64,000 nucleotides of DNA from positions 1,302,001 through 1,366,000 of the forward strand of contig CP024912.1 of assembly GCA_002813895.1 (NCBI GenBank), read 5' to 3'. Of the stretch, positions 48,306 through 57,950 are shown in pieces (the first letter of the stretch is position 1; each line of letters starts with the position of its first letter). This DNA is from Cyanobacterium sp. HL-69 (GTDB lineage: Bacteria; Cyanobacteriota; Cyanobacteriia; Cyanobacteriales; Cyanobacteriaceae). The notes under the pieces are model-generated. The model was not told where the DNA came from and made no database searches. It saw only the letters and a program-made list of their open reading frames with translations. A program made the position numbers and the translations under genes.

Positions 48306-50801
48306 TTACTCTAACCCCTTGGCTAAAAAAGAAGTAGCATCCTTTGCATTCATGGGTTTACCAAAGTAGTAACCCTGCATCGTGGTGCAATTCAAATCAA
48401 CTAAAAGTTTTAGTTGCCCGGGAGTTTCGATGCCTTCGGCAACCACTTGCAAATTCATTCCCTTACCGAGGGTGACAACCGCAGAAATGATGGCCAAATC
48501 TTCTTGTTTATTTTTTAATTCTCGGACAAAACTTTGGTCAATTTTTATTTTAGAAAAAGGAAATTTTTTTAAATATCCTAGAGAAGAATAACCCGTGCCA
48601 AAATCATCCATAGCCACGATGATTCCTAATTCATTTAGTTGAGTTAGTATAGTTTTCGCTAAATCAGGATTTTGGATAATACTACTTTCTGTGATTTCTA
48701 CCTCTAAAAATCTAGCAGATAAATTATTTTTTTTGAGGATTGTGGCAATGGTATAAACTAGATCTTGTTGCTGAAATTGTCGAGCTGAAATATTAACAGC
48801 AATTTTAAGGTCAGAGTATCCTAAATCATGCCATTTTCGATTTTGCTGACAGGCTTTTTCCATTACCCATTCTCCAATAGGACAAATTAACCCTGTTTGT
48901 TCGGCAATAGGTATAAAATTATTAGGGGCAACCCTACCAAGGAGAGGATGATTCCAGCGAATTAGCGCTTCCATGCCTACAATTTTTTTCTTGACAATGT
49001 CTATCTGGGGTTGATAATACAATTCAAATTCTTGATTATGGAGAGCATCATATAAGTAACTTTCTATTTGTAACAACTCGGTGTGTTGTTGATTCATGAA
49101 AGGTTGGTAGTATTGATAGCCATTCCCTCCTAATTCTTTGGTGCGATAGAGGGCTATATCGGCATTTTTTAATAGGGTATCAGGGTTGTCTCCATCTTGG
49201 GGATAAACAGAAATACCAATGCTGAGACTGGCATAAAGTTGAAACTCTAAAATCTGGAAGGGTGTTTTCAGGCTGTCTAAGACTCTTTGGGCTACCCTTG
49301 CTACTTCTGCATTAGTTTCTATGTTGGTGATGAGGATTGTAAATTCATCTCCTCCCCATCGGGCAATGGTATCTACGTTTCTCAGACATTTTTGTAATCT
49401 TTCGGCTACGTTTTGTAAAAATTGATCTCCAATTTGATGTCCTAGGGTATCATTTATATTCTTGAAACGGTCTAAATCGATAAATAATATGGCTATTTTT
49501 TGTTCATAAGTACGGGCATTGGCGATCGCCCTGTACAATTGGTCATTAAAGAAATTACGATTGCCCAATCTCGTCAATAAATCATGGGATGCCTGATAAC
49601 GCAACATCTCTTCAGATATTTTTCTTTCAGTAATATCCCTCACTGCATAACAGATAATCTCTTTGGCACTATAAAAAATCATACTAATGTTGACTTCCAC
49701 AGGAATCAAATTACCGTCTTGACAACGGTGGAGAGACTCCTGCACCAAATCCAATCGATTATGGTAAATTTTATCGATAATACTATCGGTAATATCCTTG
49801 TCAACGGCAATCAAATCATAAATCTTAAGGTTTAAAATTTCTTCACTGAGATAACCCGTTAAACTACAATAGGCACTATTTGCTTCTAAAATCTCCTTTG
49901 TGATAGGATCAACTAAAATAATCCCTTCTGATATTTGTCTTACCACTGCCCGATATTTTTCTTCACTTTCCTGTAGGGCTTTTTCTACCTGATTATGATT
50001 GGTAAAATCAAATATGTGACTAACAATATTGTCATTATCACTTACATAAGCTGATTGAGTATATCCATGATTATCATAGTTTACTTCACGAATTAAAATA
50101 TCTTCTTGAGTTTTGGTGACTTCTTCTAAAAGATTAGTTAAAAAAGGATTATCTTCTGGATTGAGTAAAAGACTGGGAAAAAACTCTTGAAAAAAGCCGT
50201 TTGTTTTAGTAATCATTCCCTCCAAATCTATTTCAATGATGGAATGGGATAATCTTTCTTTTTCGTTATGAATTAACTTCAATACTTCCTTGATTAAATA
50301 TAGTCTTTCTTTTTTAAAATTAGTGGGGGTAGATTCATAATCATTGTCTGTTATTAGGGTATCTTGAGAAGTGATTTCATCGTCATCATCATCATCCTGA
50401 GAAGTAGTTACTAAAGGTTGTCTTTCATCCTCATCTTGATTATCATCTAAGTTTATTAATTTATAGGATAGTAGTACTTTTTGCCCCCCAATAGATACTG
50501 TATCTCCCGATTGCAATTCATGGGATAAACATTTTTTTCCGTTTATGTATAAACCATTGGCACTTCTGTTTCCCTTCAAGTCTCCGTCAATAATCCAGAA
50601 TACTTTTTTATCTTTACTTTCCTTGTATTTTACGGGTAATATGGTGCAGTGATACCGAGAAATAGTAGAGTCATGAATTACGATAGCATTGCTAGAATGA
50701 CGACCAATAGAGTAAACTTCATTTTTTAGAATGATTGATTTTTGTTGATTGTTATATTCTATGGTTACTAGATGTTGAGAGTCTTTACTTAGGGCAATCA
50801 T
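48306..50801 (-). CDS. FHA-PAS-GGDEF-EAL signalling protein
   Basis: An 831-residue protein. The FHA domain (about residues 25-110) has G-R-H-S-S-N and S-R-Y-H-C for phosphothreonine binding. A very acidic linker (D-D-D-D-D-E, about 136-142) and one or two PAS domains (second one about 280-395) follow. The GGDEF domain has an intact R-W-G-G-D-E-F (about 505) and the EAL domain an intact E-A-L-I-R-W (about 590), with D-D-F-G-T-G-Y-S-S later. Both cyclic-di-GMP synthesis and breakdown are thus chemically possible; the FHA input ties it to Ser/Thr phosphorylation. The gene stands alone. Confidence 0.9.
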   Translation of the reverse strand: MIALSKDSQHLVTIEYNNQQKSIILKNEVYSIGRHSSNAIVIHDSTISRYHCTILPVKYKESKDKKVFWIIDGDLKGNRSANGLYINGKKCLSHELQSGDTVSIGGQKVLLSYKLINLDDNQDEDERQPLVTTSQDDDDDDEITSQDTLITDNDYESTPTNFKKERLYLIKEVLKLIHNEKERLSHSIIEIDLEGMITKTNGFFQEFFPSLLLNPEDNPFLTNLLEEVTKTQEDILIREVNYDNHGYTQSAYVSDNDNIVSHIFDFTNHNQVEKALQESEEKYRAVVRQISEGIILVDPITKEILEANSAYCSLTGYLSEEILNLKIYDLIAVDKDITDSIIDKIYHNRLDLVQESLHRCQDGNLIPVEVNISMIFYSAKEIICYAVRDITERKISEEMLRYQASHDLLTRLGNRNFFNDQLYRAIANARTYEQKIAILFIDLDRFKNINDTLGHQIGDQFLQNVAERLQKCLRNVDTIARWGGDEFTILITNIETNAEVARVAQRVLDSLKTPFQILEFQLYASLSIGISVYPQDGDNPDTLLKNADIALYRTKELGGNGYQYYQPFMNQQHTELLQIESYLYDALHNQEFELYYQPQIDIVKKKIVGMEALIRWNHPLLGRVAPNNFIPIAEQTGLICPIGEWVMEKACQQNRKWHDLGYSDLKIAVNISARQFQQQDLVYTIATILKKNNLSARFLEVEITESSIIQNPDLAKTILTQLNELGIIVAMDDFGTGYSSLGYLKKFPFSKIKIDQSFVRELKNKQEDLAIISAVVTLGKGMNLQVVAEGIETPGQLKLLVDLNCTTMQGYYFGKPMNAKDATSFLAKGLE

Positions 50802-51036
50802 AATAAATCTATCGGGGAAGGTTTAGTGGTTGTTTCAACATAAACGATTCGTTAACATGACAAAAAATAATTAAAAATATATTAAATTAATCTTGATGAG
50901 ATTAACTGACATTAAATACAGTTTAATTGATATTTTGTTTAATAATTTTAGGGTTATTTTTGATTTAATAATAAAAGGAATATAATTTTATTTTATTTAA
51001 CTTTTACAAGACAAAATACGATAACTCAAAGATTAT

Positions 51037-52239
51037 TTACAATGCCATAGAAAATTGGGAATCCGTAAAACCTTTGAGGGGGGTTTGTTTTTCTCTGTCA
51101 CTGAGATTTTTTCCTTGTAATAATATCCCAAAACCTCCTAAACCTTGAGGATTTATTAATTCGTGGAGTTGATTACGCCGTTGCCACAATTCTGATAGTA
51201 ATATTTTATCATTGGATAACCCATAAAGGCGATCGCCCAGTCCTAAGCCCATTAAAAATAATGCCTGTTGGGTAAAGCCTATCTTATCTAAACTAAAAAT
51301 TTCCCCTACTTTTTTTAGGGCCGTAAAGTTAACATGGCTAGTAATATCTTGACATCCAACATTGACATAAGGATTATTATGATGACGATGTTGATAATAA
51401 CACTTCAAAGTACCCTCATATCTTTGGGGATGATAATACTTTTGGGCATCATAACCATAATCCACCGTTAAAATATAGCCTCGTTGGAGTTTATGGTTAA
51501 TTTTTTCTAAAATTTCCAAAGATAACAGATTAACTTCTGTTTGATAATTATGGGGGTAATTATCCCCTCTCAAATCAACCTGAGTCATCGTTAAATATTC
51601 TTCAATCTTATCACTAGAAAAATTATCATATATTTCCTCTAGTTTCCCGTCATTAACAGTTACAAAAATTTCCTTCAATTCATCCCCATGTTTAATGATA
51701 CGGTGAATAGGCAAAGCGTCCATCAATTCATTACTAATAAAACAACCAACAATAGATTCTGATTCAATTTCTTGCCAGTTTTTCCACAATACAGGATATT
51801 TTTCTGGGCTAATAATTTGTTGTTGTTTTTCTTTTAAGCTATCTGATTTTTCAATAATAAGATATTGAATATTTTCATAAAAAATATTATTTTCTTTTTG
51901 TAGATAATCCAAAATAATTTTGGCTAATATCCCTTCTCCTGCACCCATTTCTACCAGTGTAAATGGTTTTGGTTGTCCTAAAACTTGCCAAAACTCCTCT
52001 AGTTGTCTAGCTAATAATTCTCCAAAATCCGCAGAAATAGAAGGGGAAGTAAAAAAGTCTCCGTCGGTGCCAATGGCGATCGCCTTTGAGCTATAATAAC
52101 CATATTGCTTGTCATACAGACACATATCCATATATTCAGCAAAAGTTATTTGTTTGTGTGGGGAAGTATTAATCTGAGCGATAATTTTGTCAAGCAACAA
52201 AGAATTATGGGAATTTTGCAACATAAAACATGGAAACAC
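51037..52239 (-). CDS. MidA/NDUFAF7-type SAM-dependent methyltransferase
   Basis: A 400-residue protein of the DUF185/NDUFAF7 family. Features: I-T-F-A-E-Y-M-D-M-C-L-Y-x-x-x-x-G-Y-Y near the start, the SAM-binding V-E-M-G-A-G-E-G-I-L-A, N-E-L-M-D-A-L-P and D-Y-G-Y. NDUFAF7 methylates an arginine of a complex I subunit in mitochondria; the bacterial target may be an NDH subunit but is not known. The start may be Met6 (position 52224), since residues 1-5 are not conserved. Confidence 0.82.
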   Translation of the reverse strand: MFPCFMLQNSHNSLLLDKIIAQINTSPHKQITFAEYMDMCLYDKQYGYYSSKAIAIGTDGDFFTSPSISADFGELLARQLEEFWQVLGQPKPFTLVEMGAGEGILAKIILDYLQKENNIFYENIQYLIIEKSDSLKEKQQQIISPEKYPVLWKNWQEIESESIVGCFISNELMDALPIHRIIKHGDELKEIFVTVNDGKLEEIYDNFSSDKIEEYLTMTQVDLRGDNYPHNYQTEVNLLSLEILEKINHKLQRGYILTVDYGYDAQKYYHPQRYEGTLKCYYQHRHHNNPYVNVGCQDITSHVNFTALKKVGEIFSLDKIGFTQQALFLMGLGLGDRLYGLSNDKILLSELWQRRNQLHELINPQGLGGFGILLQGKNLSDREKQTPLKGFTDSQFSMAL

Positions 52240-52406
52240 TGAAGAGTCAACGAAGAATAAGAAAACGTTACTTAACTTACACTCATTGTAAAGGTAATTT
52301 TACCAAAAAAACCATCATAATTTATTAAATTAATAAGGACTTTATATTTCACCCTAATCTTCAATCGTCCATGGTACATTATCCATGGTTAAACATTTTA
52401 CTTCCT

Positions 52407-53210
52407 ATGACACGGAAAATTAAAAACAAGAAAAAAACTTTAAAAACTTATTTCTTTCTTTTCTCTATAACAACCATTTCCCTAATAGGATATTTTTATG
52501 TAGAGTCAAAACTGATTGCACAAAATACCGCAGAAGAATTACAACAGGCAAAGATAAAAAAAATAGCTGAATCTGTAACCGTTACCATCTCTCCAGTTAA
52601 TACTAATATGAATATTGGAGGCTCAGGAGTATTAATAAATCAAGAAAATGATAGCTATTATGTAATTACCAATAACCATGTCGTCGAAGATATAACCATC
52701 CCCTACCAAATCAAGACTAATCAGGGCAACACTTATTCCGCACAAATCATCGCCCAAAACAATGAAGATTCTATGGTGGATGATTTAGCCCTGCTCAAAT
52801 TTTCCTCCGCCATCAAGTATCAACCAGTCACCCTGAGTGAAGATGAAGATATTACTAACAATCAATTAATCATTGCCAGTGGATTTCCCTTTAATGAAAA
52901 AGGAATTCAATCACCGCAAATAAAACATACCATCGGCACCATAAAAATTATCCTCAATCAACCCCTAAAAGGAGGTTATCAATTTGGTTATACCAATGAG
53001 ATAAATAATGGCATGAGTGGGGGGGCAATTTTAAATAGTAACGGTGAATTGATAGGCATCAATGGTTTGGGAAAATATCCCGCCATTGGCAATCCCTATA
53101 TTTATCAAAACGGTGTAGAAATTACTAATATTGCATGGGAAACTATGAGCGAAATGAGTTGGGGTATTCCTATTAAATCTATCAAACTATTCTTCTCTCA
53201 AACAAATTAA
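52407..53210 (+). CDS. Trypsin-like serine protease, membrane-anchored
   Basis: A 267-residue protein from the ATG at 52407; an upstream ATG at 52371 lies in a CCATGG/CATTATCCATGG repeat and is less likely. A single membrane segment is near residues 15-32. The catalytic triad is complete: His91 in N-N-H-V-V, Asp126 in D-D-L-A-L-L, Ser204 in N-G-M-S-G-G-A. No PDZ domain follows, unlike Deg/HtrA proteases. The substrate is unknown; the domain probably faces the periplasm or lumen. Confidence 0.85.
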   Translation: MTRKIKNKKKTLKTYFFLFSITTISLIGYFYVESKLIAQNTAEELQQAKIKKIAESVTVTISPVNTNMNIGGSGVLINQENDSYYVITNNHVVEDITIPYQIKTNQGNTYSAQIIAQNNEDSMVDDLALLKFSSAIKYQPVTLSEDEDITNNQLIIASGFPFNEKGIQSPQIKHTIGTIKIILNQPLKGGYQFGYTNEINNGMSGGAILNSNGELIGINGLGKYPAIGNPYIYQNGVEITNIAWETMSEMSWGIPIKSIKLFFSQTN

Positions 53211-53237
53211 TTTTAATAAGTAAGTCGGCATAATTAA

Positions 53238-53258
53238 CAAGGGGCCTCGCGCCCCTTG
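53238..53258. terminator. CAAGGGGC hairpin between convergent genes
   Basis: CAAGGGGC and GCCCCTTG form a perfect 8-bp stem with a 5-nt loop (CTCGC), between the convergent protease and SLC13 genes. The arms repeat those of the CAAGGGG/CCCCTTG palindromes elsewhere in the window. It may end transcription from both sides, although no long T-tract follows. Confidence 0.5.
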
Positions 53259-53300
53259 CCCCTACCTTGTATATTTCAGAGGCTGCAACTTATTATTTCT

Positions 53301-55106
53301 CTAGCTAATGCCATATAACTTGATAATGAGGAGAGGAATTAAAAAAGTAAAACAAATCGTTAATGGTAAACCCACTCGAGTATAATCGAGAAACTTGTAA
53401 CCTCCAGGGGCATAAACCATAGTATTAGTTTGATAACCAATGGGGGCAAGATAACTATTAGAAGCCGCAAAAGTTACCGCATACATAAAAGCAAGGGGAT
53501 TTAAACCCACAATTTCTGCAACCTTAACCGCAATGGGAATCATCAACACCACCGAAGCATTATTCGACAATACTTCCGTTAATAGACAAGTTGCCAGATA
53601 AAACAACACTAAAATCCAATAACCAGGTAAACTACCCCCAATATTTAATAAATTATCTGCTAACCATTCATTGGTGCCAGAATTATCCATGGCAATACCC
53701 AGAGGAATTAAACCTGCCAAAAGAAAAATAATATCCCAACGCACTGCCCCATAAATTTCCCCCGGCTTCAGACAACCAGTGATAACCATTAATACTACCC
53801 CCGTTAAACTGGTAACCAAAATAGGTGCTAAGTTTAACCCGGCGATCGCAATTACCCCTACAATAATAGTAAGGGCAATACTAGCCTTATCAGTGCGTAA
53901 ACCTTCCCTATCTTTTTCCTCCAAAACCAATAACTCTCTAGTGGTTTGTAAACCGATAAAACTTTCCTTGGGCGCTTGCACTAATAATAAATCACCAAAT
54001 TTGAGAGGAGTTTTCCCCAATCTTTCCCTAATTAATTCTTGCCCTCTTCTGATAGCCAAAACAGTGCCATTATAACGTTGTCTAAATCTTAAATCCTTTA
54101 AAGTCGTACCAATCAAACGAGAATTTGAAAGTATTAAAACTTCAGCAATTTTTTCCTCTTGAATAGAGTCATCATCCTCTAATTTATTAGAGCTAAATTT
54201 AAAGTCAGCTAATATTTCTACCCCCCTTTCATCCTTAATATTAAGTAAATTAGTACGACTACTTCTTACCAGTAAAATATCGCCCACCGACAAAACTTTA
54301 TCCGCCAAAGGAGGGGCAAAATGAGTGTCATTACGGATAATTTCTAACACATCTAAATCAAACTTTCTTTGAATTTGACTACCCCGTAAAGTCTGCCCAA
54401 TTAAACTAGAATTAGGAGGAATAATCATCTCACTTACATATTCTTTGATTTCATAATCATCACTCAAAGATTCTCCTCCAGGGGGTTTTCGAGCGGGTAA
54501 AATTCTAGGGGCAAAAATACTCAAATAAGTTAAACCGATAAAAAACACGGGTAAACCTAATTTTGTAAACTGAAAAATAGTAAATTCAGGATACCCCAAT
54601 TGTACGGCTACCCCACTGGCTAAAATATTAGTAGAAGTACCAATTAAAGTAATTAATCCTCCTAAAATAGTAGCAAAAGAAAGGGGGATTAATAGTTTTG
54701 AAATAGATACTTTTGTTTGTTTACTCCACTGTTCAATTATCGGTAAAAATATCGCAACTACTGCAGTATTATTAATAAAAGCACTGATGGAGCCTACTAT
54801 GCCACCCATGACAAAAATCTGTCGAGAAGGATGATTTCCTCCCCATTTTATTAACCAATCTCTTACAATATTTAAAATTCCTGTCCTAGTAATTCCTGCA
54901 CTTAAAATAAACATTGCCATCACCGTAATGGTAGCAGAATTGCCAAATCCTGATATTCCTTCATCGGGAGATACTAAGCCGAATAACATTAAAATAATGG
55001 CAACGGAAAGGGCTGTCAAGTCCACGGGCAACCACTCGCAAATAAATGCTGTAAGAGTTAAAATCAAAATACTAATGGTTAGGAATATCGGTGATATTTC
55101 GGGCAT
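53301..55106 (-). CDS. SLC13-type permease with two TrkA-C domains
   Basis: A 601-residue ion transporter. Membrane segments occur in two halves (about residues 5-190 and 400-600), each with the family's N-x-A-x-V-x-x-x-P signature (N-N-T-A-V-V-A-I-F-L-P; N-N-A-S-V-V-L-M-I-P). Two TrkA-C (RCK-C) regulatory domains lie between (about 215-300 and 305-390). This layout is typical of the SLC13/SAC1-like group, which includes sodium-coupled sulfate and arsenite-type carriers. Given the broken sulfate ABC operon at 34-36.7 kb it is a candidate sulfate importer, by inference only. Confidence 0.85.
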   Translation of the reverse strand: MPEISPIFLTISILILTLTAFICEWLPVDLTALSVAIILMLFGLVSPDEGISGFGNSATITVMAMFILSAGITRTGILNIVRDWLIKWGGNHPSRQIFVMGGIVGSISAFINNTAVVAIFLPIIEQWSKQTKVSISKLLIPLSFATILGGLITLIGTSTNILASGVAVQLGYPEFTIFQFTKLGLPVFFIGLTYLSIFAPRILPARKPPGGESLSDDYEIKEYVSEMIIPPNSSLIGQTLRGSQIQRKFDLDVLEIIRNDTHFAPPLADKVLSVGDILLVRSSRTNLLNIKDERGVEILADFKFSSNKLEDDDSIQEEKIAEVLILSNSRLIGTTLKDLRFRQRYNGTVLAIRRGQELIRERLGKTPLKFGDLLLVQAPKESFIGLQTTRELLVLEEKDREGLRTDKASIALTIIVGVIAIAGLNLAPILVTSLTGVVLMVITGCLKPGEIYGAVRWDIIFLLAGLIPLGIAMDNSGTNEWLADNLLNIGGSLPGYWILVLFYLATCLLTEVLSNNASVVLMIPIAVKVAEIVGLNPLAFMYAVTFAASNSYLAPIGYQTNTMVYAPGGYKFLDYTRVGLPLTICFTFLIPLLIIKLYGIS

Positions 55107-55560
55107 TTTATTATTTATTTTTTGTAGGTAATTAGCTATTAAGAATTGAGTTAAAGCGTTTAATAGTGTCTATGAAAGTTTTTTAAGTATTTCATATTAG
55201 TAATAATTTAAATTAGTTATCATATATTATTTATATAAAAAACAACTATATTTTAAACAAATCATATATATATAGCAATTATCATGGTTACGGGGTACAA
55301 AATGATCCCCCCAAATCCCCCGCAAATTCGGGGGACTTGAGAATAATAAATGTATCTCATAATTATAAAAAACGCTATAGGTAATGACTGTTAATGTTAC
55401 ATTATTAAAATATTTTACTCAAAAAAATGAGAAAAACTTTCTTATCCTTGTTAAATAGACATAGATATAACTCTATTTTTGGGTTTTGTTCCACCCTTTG
55501 CAAAATGCAATGATATTATAACCAATTAGTTAAAATATTCGCAAAAAAAACAAATTTATG
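55107..55560. other. 454-bp AT-rich intergenic region with repeat
   Basis: There is no gene. It contains the CCCCCCAAATCC hairpin repeat at 55306-55334 and otherwise only A/T-rich sequence. Confidence 0.6.
55306..55334. repeat. CCCCCG/CGGGGG hairpin repeat
   Basis: CCCCCCAAAT precedes the inverted repeat CCCCCG (55317-55322)/CGGGGG (55329-55334) with a CAAATT loop. Such C-rich/G-rich elements are dispersed in cyanobacterial intergenic DNA; a relative is at 13978-14015. Confidence 0.65.
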
Positions 55561-56700
55561 TTATGAGAAAATGTCTTTAAAAAACTTAATTCTTTCCTCT
55601 TTTGATTCTGGTCCAAAATTCCATAAACTTTCATAAAAAAAGAAGGAAACCCCCCAATAATTTTCTGCACGGGTACTATTAATTTGTTGTTTTATCATGT
55701 CTAATGGCACTTGTCGCCCTTTTAAACCGCTCAAAAGTGCGATCGCACTGGGGATATTATTTTTAGCATTTTGGATGTCTTTTTGGAGAATTTCTCTGTT
55801 AAAAGCAATCATATTATCCCGATATACCTGCAATAACAACTCATCAATCAAGCCCATTTTTTCCCATGTTGCCCAATCTAGTAAATATTGTTCGAGGGAA
55901 AATTCTTGGGGATTAGGAGAAATAGAGATAACTACATCAGGTTTAATCGCTTTAATTTGACTATGAAGAGTTTGCAGATACTCCGTTATCTTATCCGCAC
56001 GCCACTGTATCCATTCAGCATTAAGGGCATTGGGAGGGGGCAACTTGCCATTATGCTCTTGACGGTATAATCTGACTGTATAAGGATCATAACCCAATTC
56101 CGAAGGATAGCCAAAATGATCATCGAATTGGATACCATCAATGTCATAGTTGCGGACAATTTCCAACACTAAATCACTGATAAACCCTTGTACTTCAGGA
56201 TGGAGAGGATTTAACCACACCCTCTCATGCACTCCCCCTTCTAACCATATCTCCGTTTTGTCAATGCGTCGGGTAATCCAATGGGGATGTTTTTGGGCAA
56301 GAAGAGAGTCAGCAGGTGCCATAAAACCAAATTCAAACCAAGGAATTACCCGTAGTTTCTTTTCATGTCCTTCGGTTATAATTTCCTGTAATACATCCCT
56401 ATGCTGTAAGCCCTCCGTAGGATCTAATTTTACCCCTGTGGCTTGTTGGTTAACCTCGCTAGGATAAAGGGTGTAGCCCCAATTCCAGACGGTGGGATAA
56501 ACAGTGTTAAAGTTGGCATCCGCCAAAAGTGCGATCGCCCCTTGGGTATTTTCTGCACTAAATAAAACATCACTATCGATATTAGTTAACCATACCCCCC
56601 GAATTTTATCCTCGGATATAGACTGAGAATAAACCCCCAAAGGCATTATCACAGATAACCACAACGCACATAAAAACAAGAAAACTGACTTTAGCTTCAT
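55561..56700 (-). CDS. Secreted glycosyl hydrolase, GH10-like (DUF187)
   Basis: A 379-residue protein with a signal peptide (about residues 1-25). The body begins I-R-G-V-W-L-T-N-I-D-S-D-V-L and continues N-T-V-Y-P-T-V-W-N, I-P-W-F-E-F-G and I-D-G-I-Q-F-D-D-H-F-G-Y-P, the standard pattern of the DUF187/YngK-like family of GH10-type TIM barrels. The acidic residues in F-E-F and F-D-D would be catalytic. The polysaccharide acted on is not known. Confidence 0.88.
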   Translation of the reverse strand: MKLKSVFLFLCALWLSVIMPLGVYSQSISEDKIRGVWLTNIDSDVLFSAENTQGAIALLADANFNTVYPTVWNWGYTLYPSEVNQQATGVKLDPTEGLQHRDVLQEIITEGHEKKLRVIPWFEFGFMAPADSLLAQKHPHWITRRIDKTEIWLEGGVHERVWLNPLHPEVQGFISDLVLEIVRNYDIDGIQFDDHFGYPSELGYDPYTVRLYRQEHNGKLPPPNALNAEWIQWRADKITEYLQTLHSQIKAIKPDVVISISPNPQEFSLEQYLLDWATWEKMGLIDELLLQVYRDNMIAFNREILQKDIQNAKNNIPSAIALLSGLKGRQVPLDMIKQQINSTRAENYWGVSFFFYESLWNFGPESKEERIKFFKDIFS

Positions 56701-56781
56701 AAAAAATACATACTCATTAAGTCAGGGAAACAATCAATAATTAACTTATTTTTACCATTCCCCATTATCCATTGCCAATTT

Positions 56782-57714
56782 TTAGATAGCATTCACATTG
56801 GCTAAAGTTTCAGAGACAACAGAATTTTCATAATGTGCCGAAGCATTAACAGGATAAAAAGGTTGATGGAGACTAATTAAATTAGCAAGGGTTTTTTTCA
56901 ACTGAGTGCGAGGCACAATGGCATCCACAAAACCATGCTTTAATAAATATTCAGAAGTTTGGAAATCATCAGGTAACTTCTCTCGTAAAGTTTGTTCAAT
57001 TACCCTTCTTCCAGCAAAACCAATAGTAGCGCCAGGCTCTGCCAAAATCAAATCCCCTAACATGGCAAAACTTGCGGTAACTCCCCCCGTAGTAGGATGA
57101 CTGAGAATGGGGATATATAATAATTTCTTTTGTTTATGACGCTCTAGCGCCCCAGAGATTTTCGCCATTTGCATCAAACTTAACATACCCTCTTGCATCC
57201 TCGCACCCCCAGAAGCACAAACGATGATTACAGGTAAACCGTTGGCGGTGGCATACTCAATCAAGCGGGTTAATCTTTCCCCTACCACAGAACCCATACT
57301 GCCCCCCATGAAGCGAAAATCCATCACCCCTAGGGTAAAAGGTAAACCGTCAATTAAGCCCTTTCCTGTCTGCACAGCATCGCTTAGATTGACCTTTTGT
57401 TGTAGTTCCTTGATGCGATCAGCGTATGCTTTGCGATCGACAAAATTTAAAGGGTCAGTAGGTTGTAAGTGATGATTCAAAGGTTCCCAAGTATTAGGAT
57501 CAACTAATTGCTCGATCCTTTCATTACTATTAACCATCATATGATGACCACATTCAGAGCATACCATATTATTGCCCTGTAGATCCTTCGTATAACTTAA
57601 AACACCACAACTAGGGCATTTTGTCCATAAACCATCCGCAATCTCTCTTTCCTGCTGGGGTTTTATCTCAGGTTCGGATTTTCTCAAATTATCAAACCAA
57701 TCGAATAATGACAT
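56782..57714 (-). CDS. accD: Acetyl-CoA carboxylase carboxyltransferase beta subunit
   Basis: A 310-residue protein. The zinc ribbon has Cys33-x-x-Cys36 and Cys52-x-x-Cys55, characteristic of AccD. The crotonase-like core has [10 protein letters not shown] and [10 protein letters not shown]. With AccA it transfers the carboxyl group from biotin to acetyl-CoA, starting fatty-acid synthesis. accA is not adjacent, as is usual in cyanobacteria. Confidence 0.97.
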   Translation of the reverse strand: MSLFDWFDNLRKSEPEIKPQQEREIADGLWTKCPSCGVLSYTKDLQGNNMVCSECGHHMMVNSNERIEQLVDPNTWEPLNHHLQPTDPLNFVDRKAYADRIKELQQKVNLSDAVQTGKGLIDGLPFTLGVMDFRFMGGSMGSVVGERLTRLIEYATANGLPVIIVCASGGARMQEGMLSLMQMAKISGALERHKQKKLLYIPILSHPTTGGVTASFAMLGDLILAEPGATIGFAGRRVIEQTLREKLPDDFQTSEYLLKHGFVDAIVPRTQLKKTLANLISLHQPFYPVNASAHYENSVVSETLANVNAI

Positions 57715-57950
57715 TTAACAACAAATAATAACGATAATAATAATATATCCTACCGCACCATAATGTAATGTAAGGATAAACTCACCTCATACAAAAGGAA
57801 ATTTATCGTAACAATTGTCCTCGCACCTAAACGATTGGTAATGGTTTCTTTCTCAATCAATTAGGATTCCCATATCTCCCAAGGAATAACGATAGGATAT
57901 GATCAAAACTAGGTCAAAAAAATAAAACTTAGTTCCCATTTAGTTTATAT

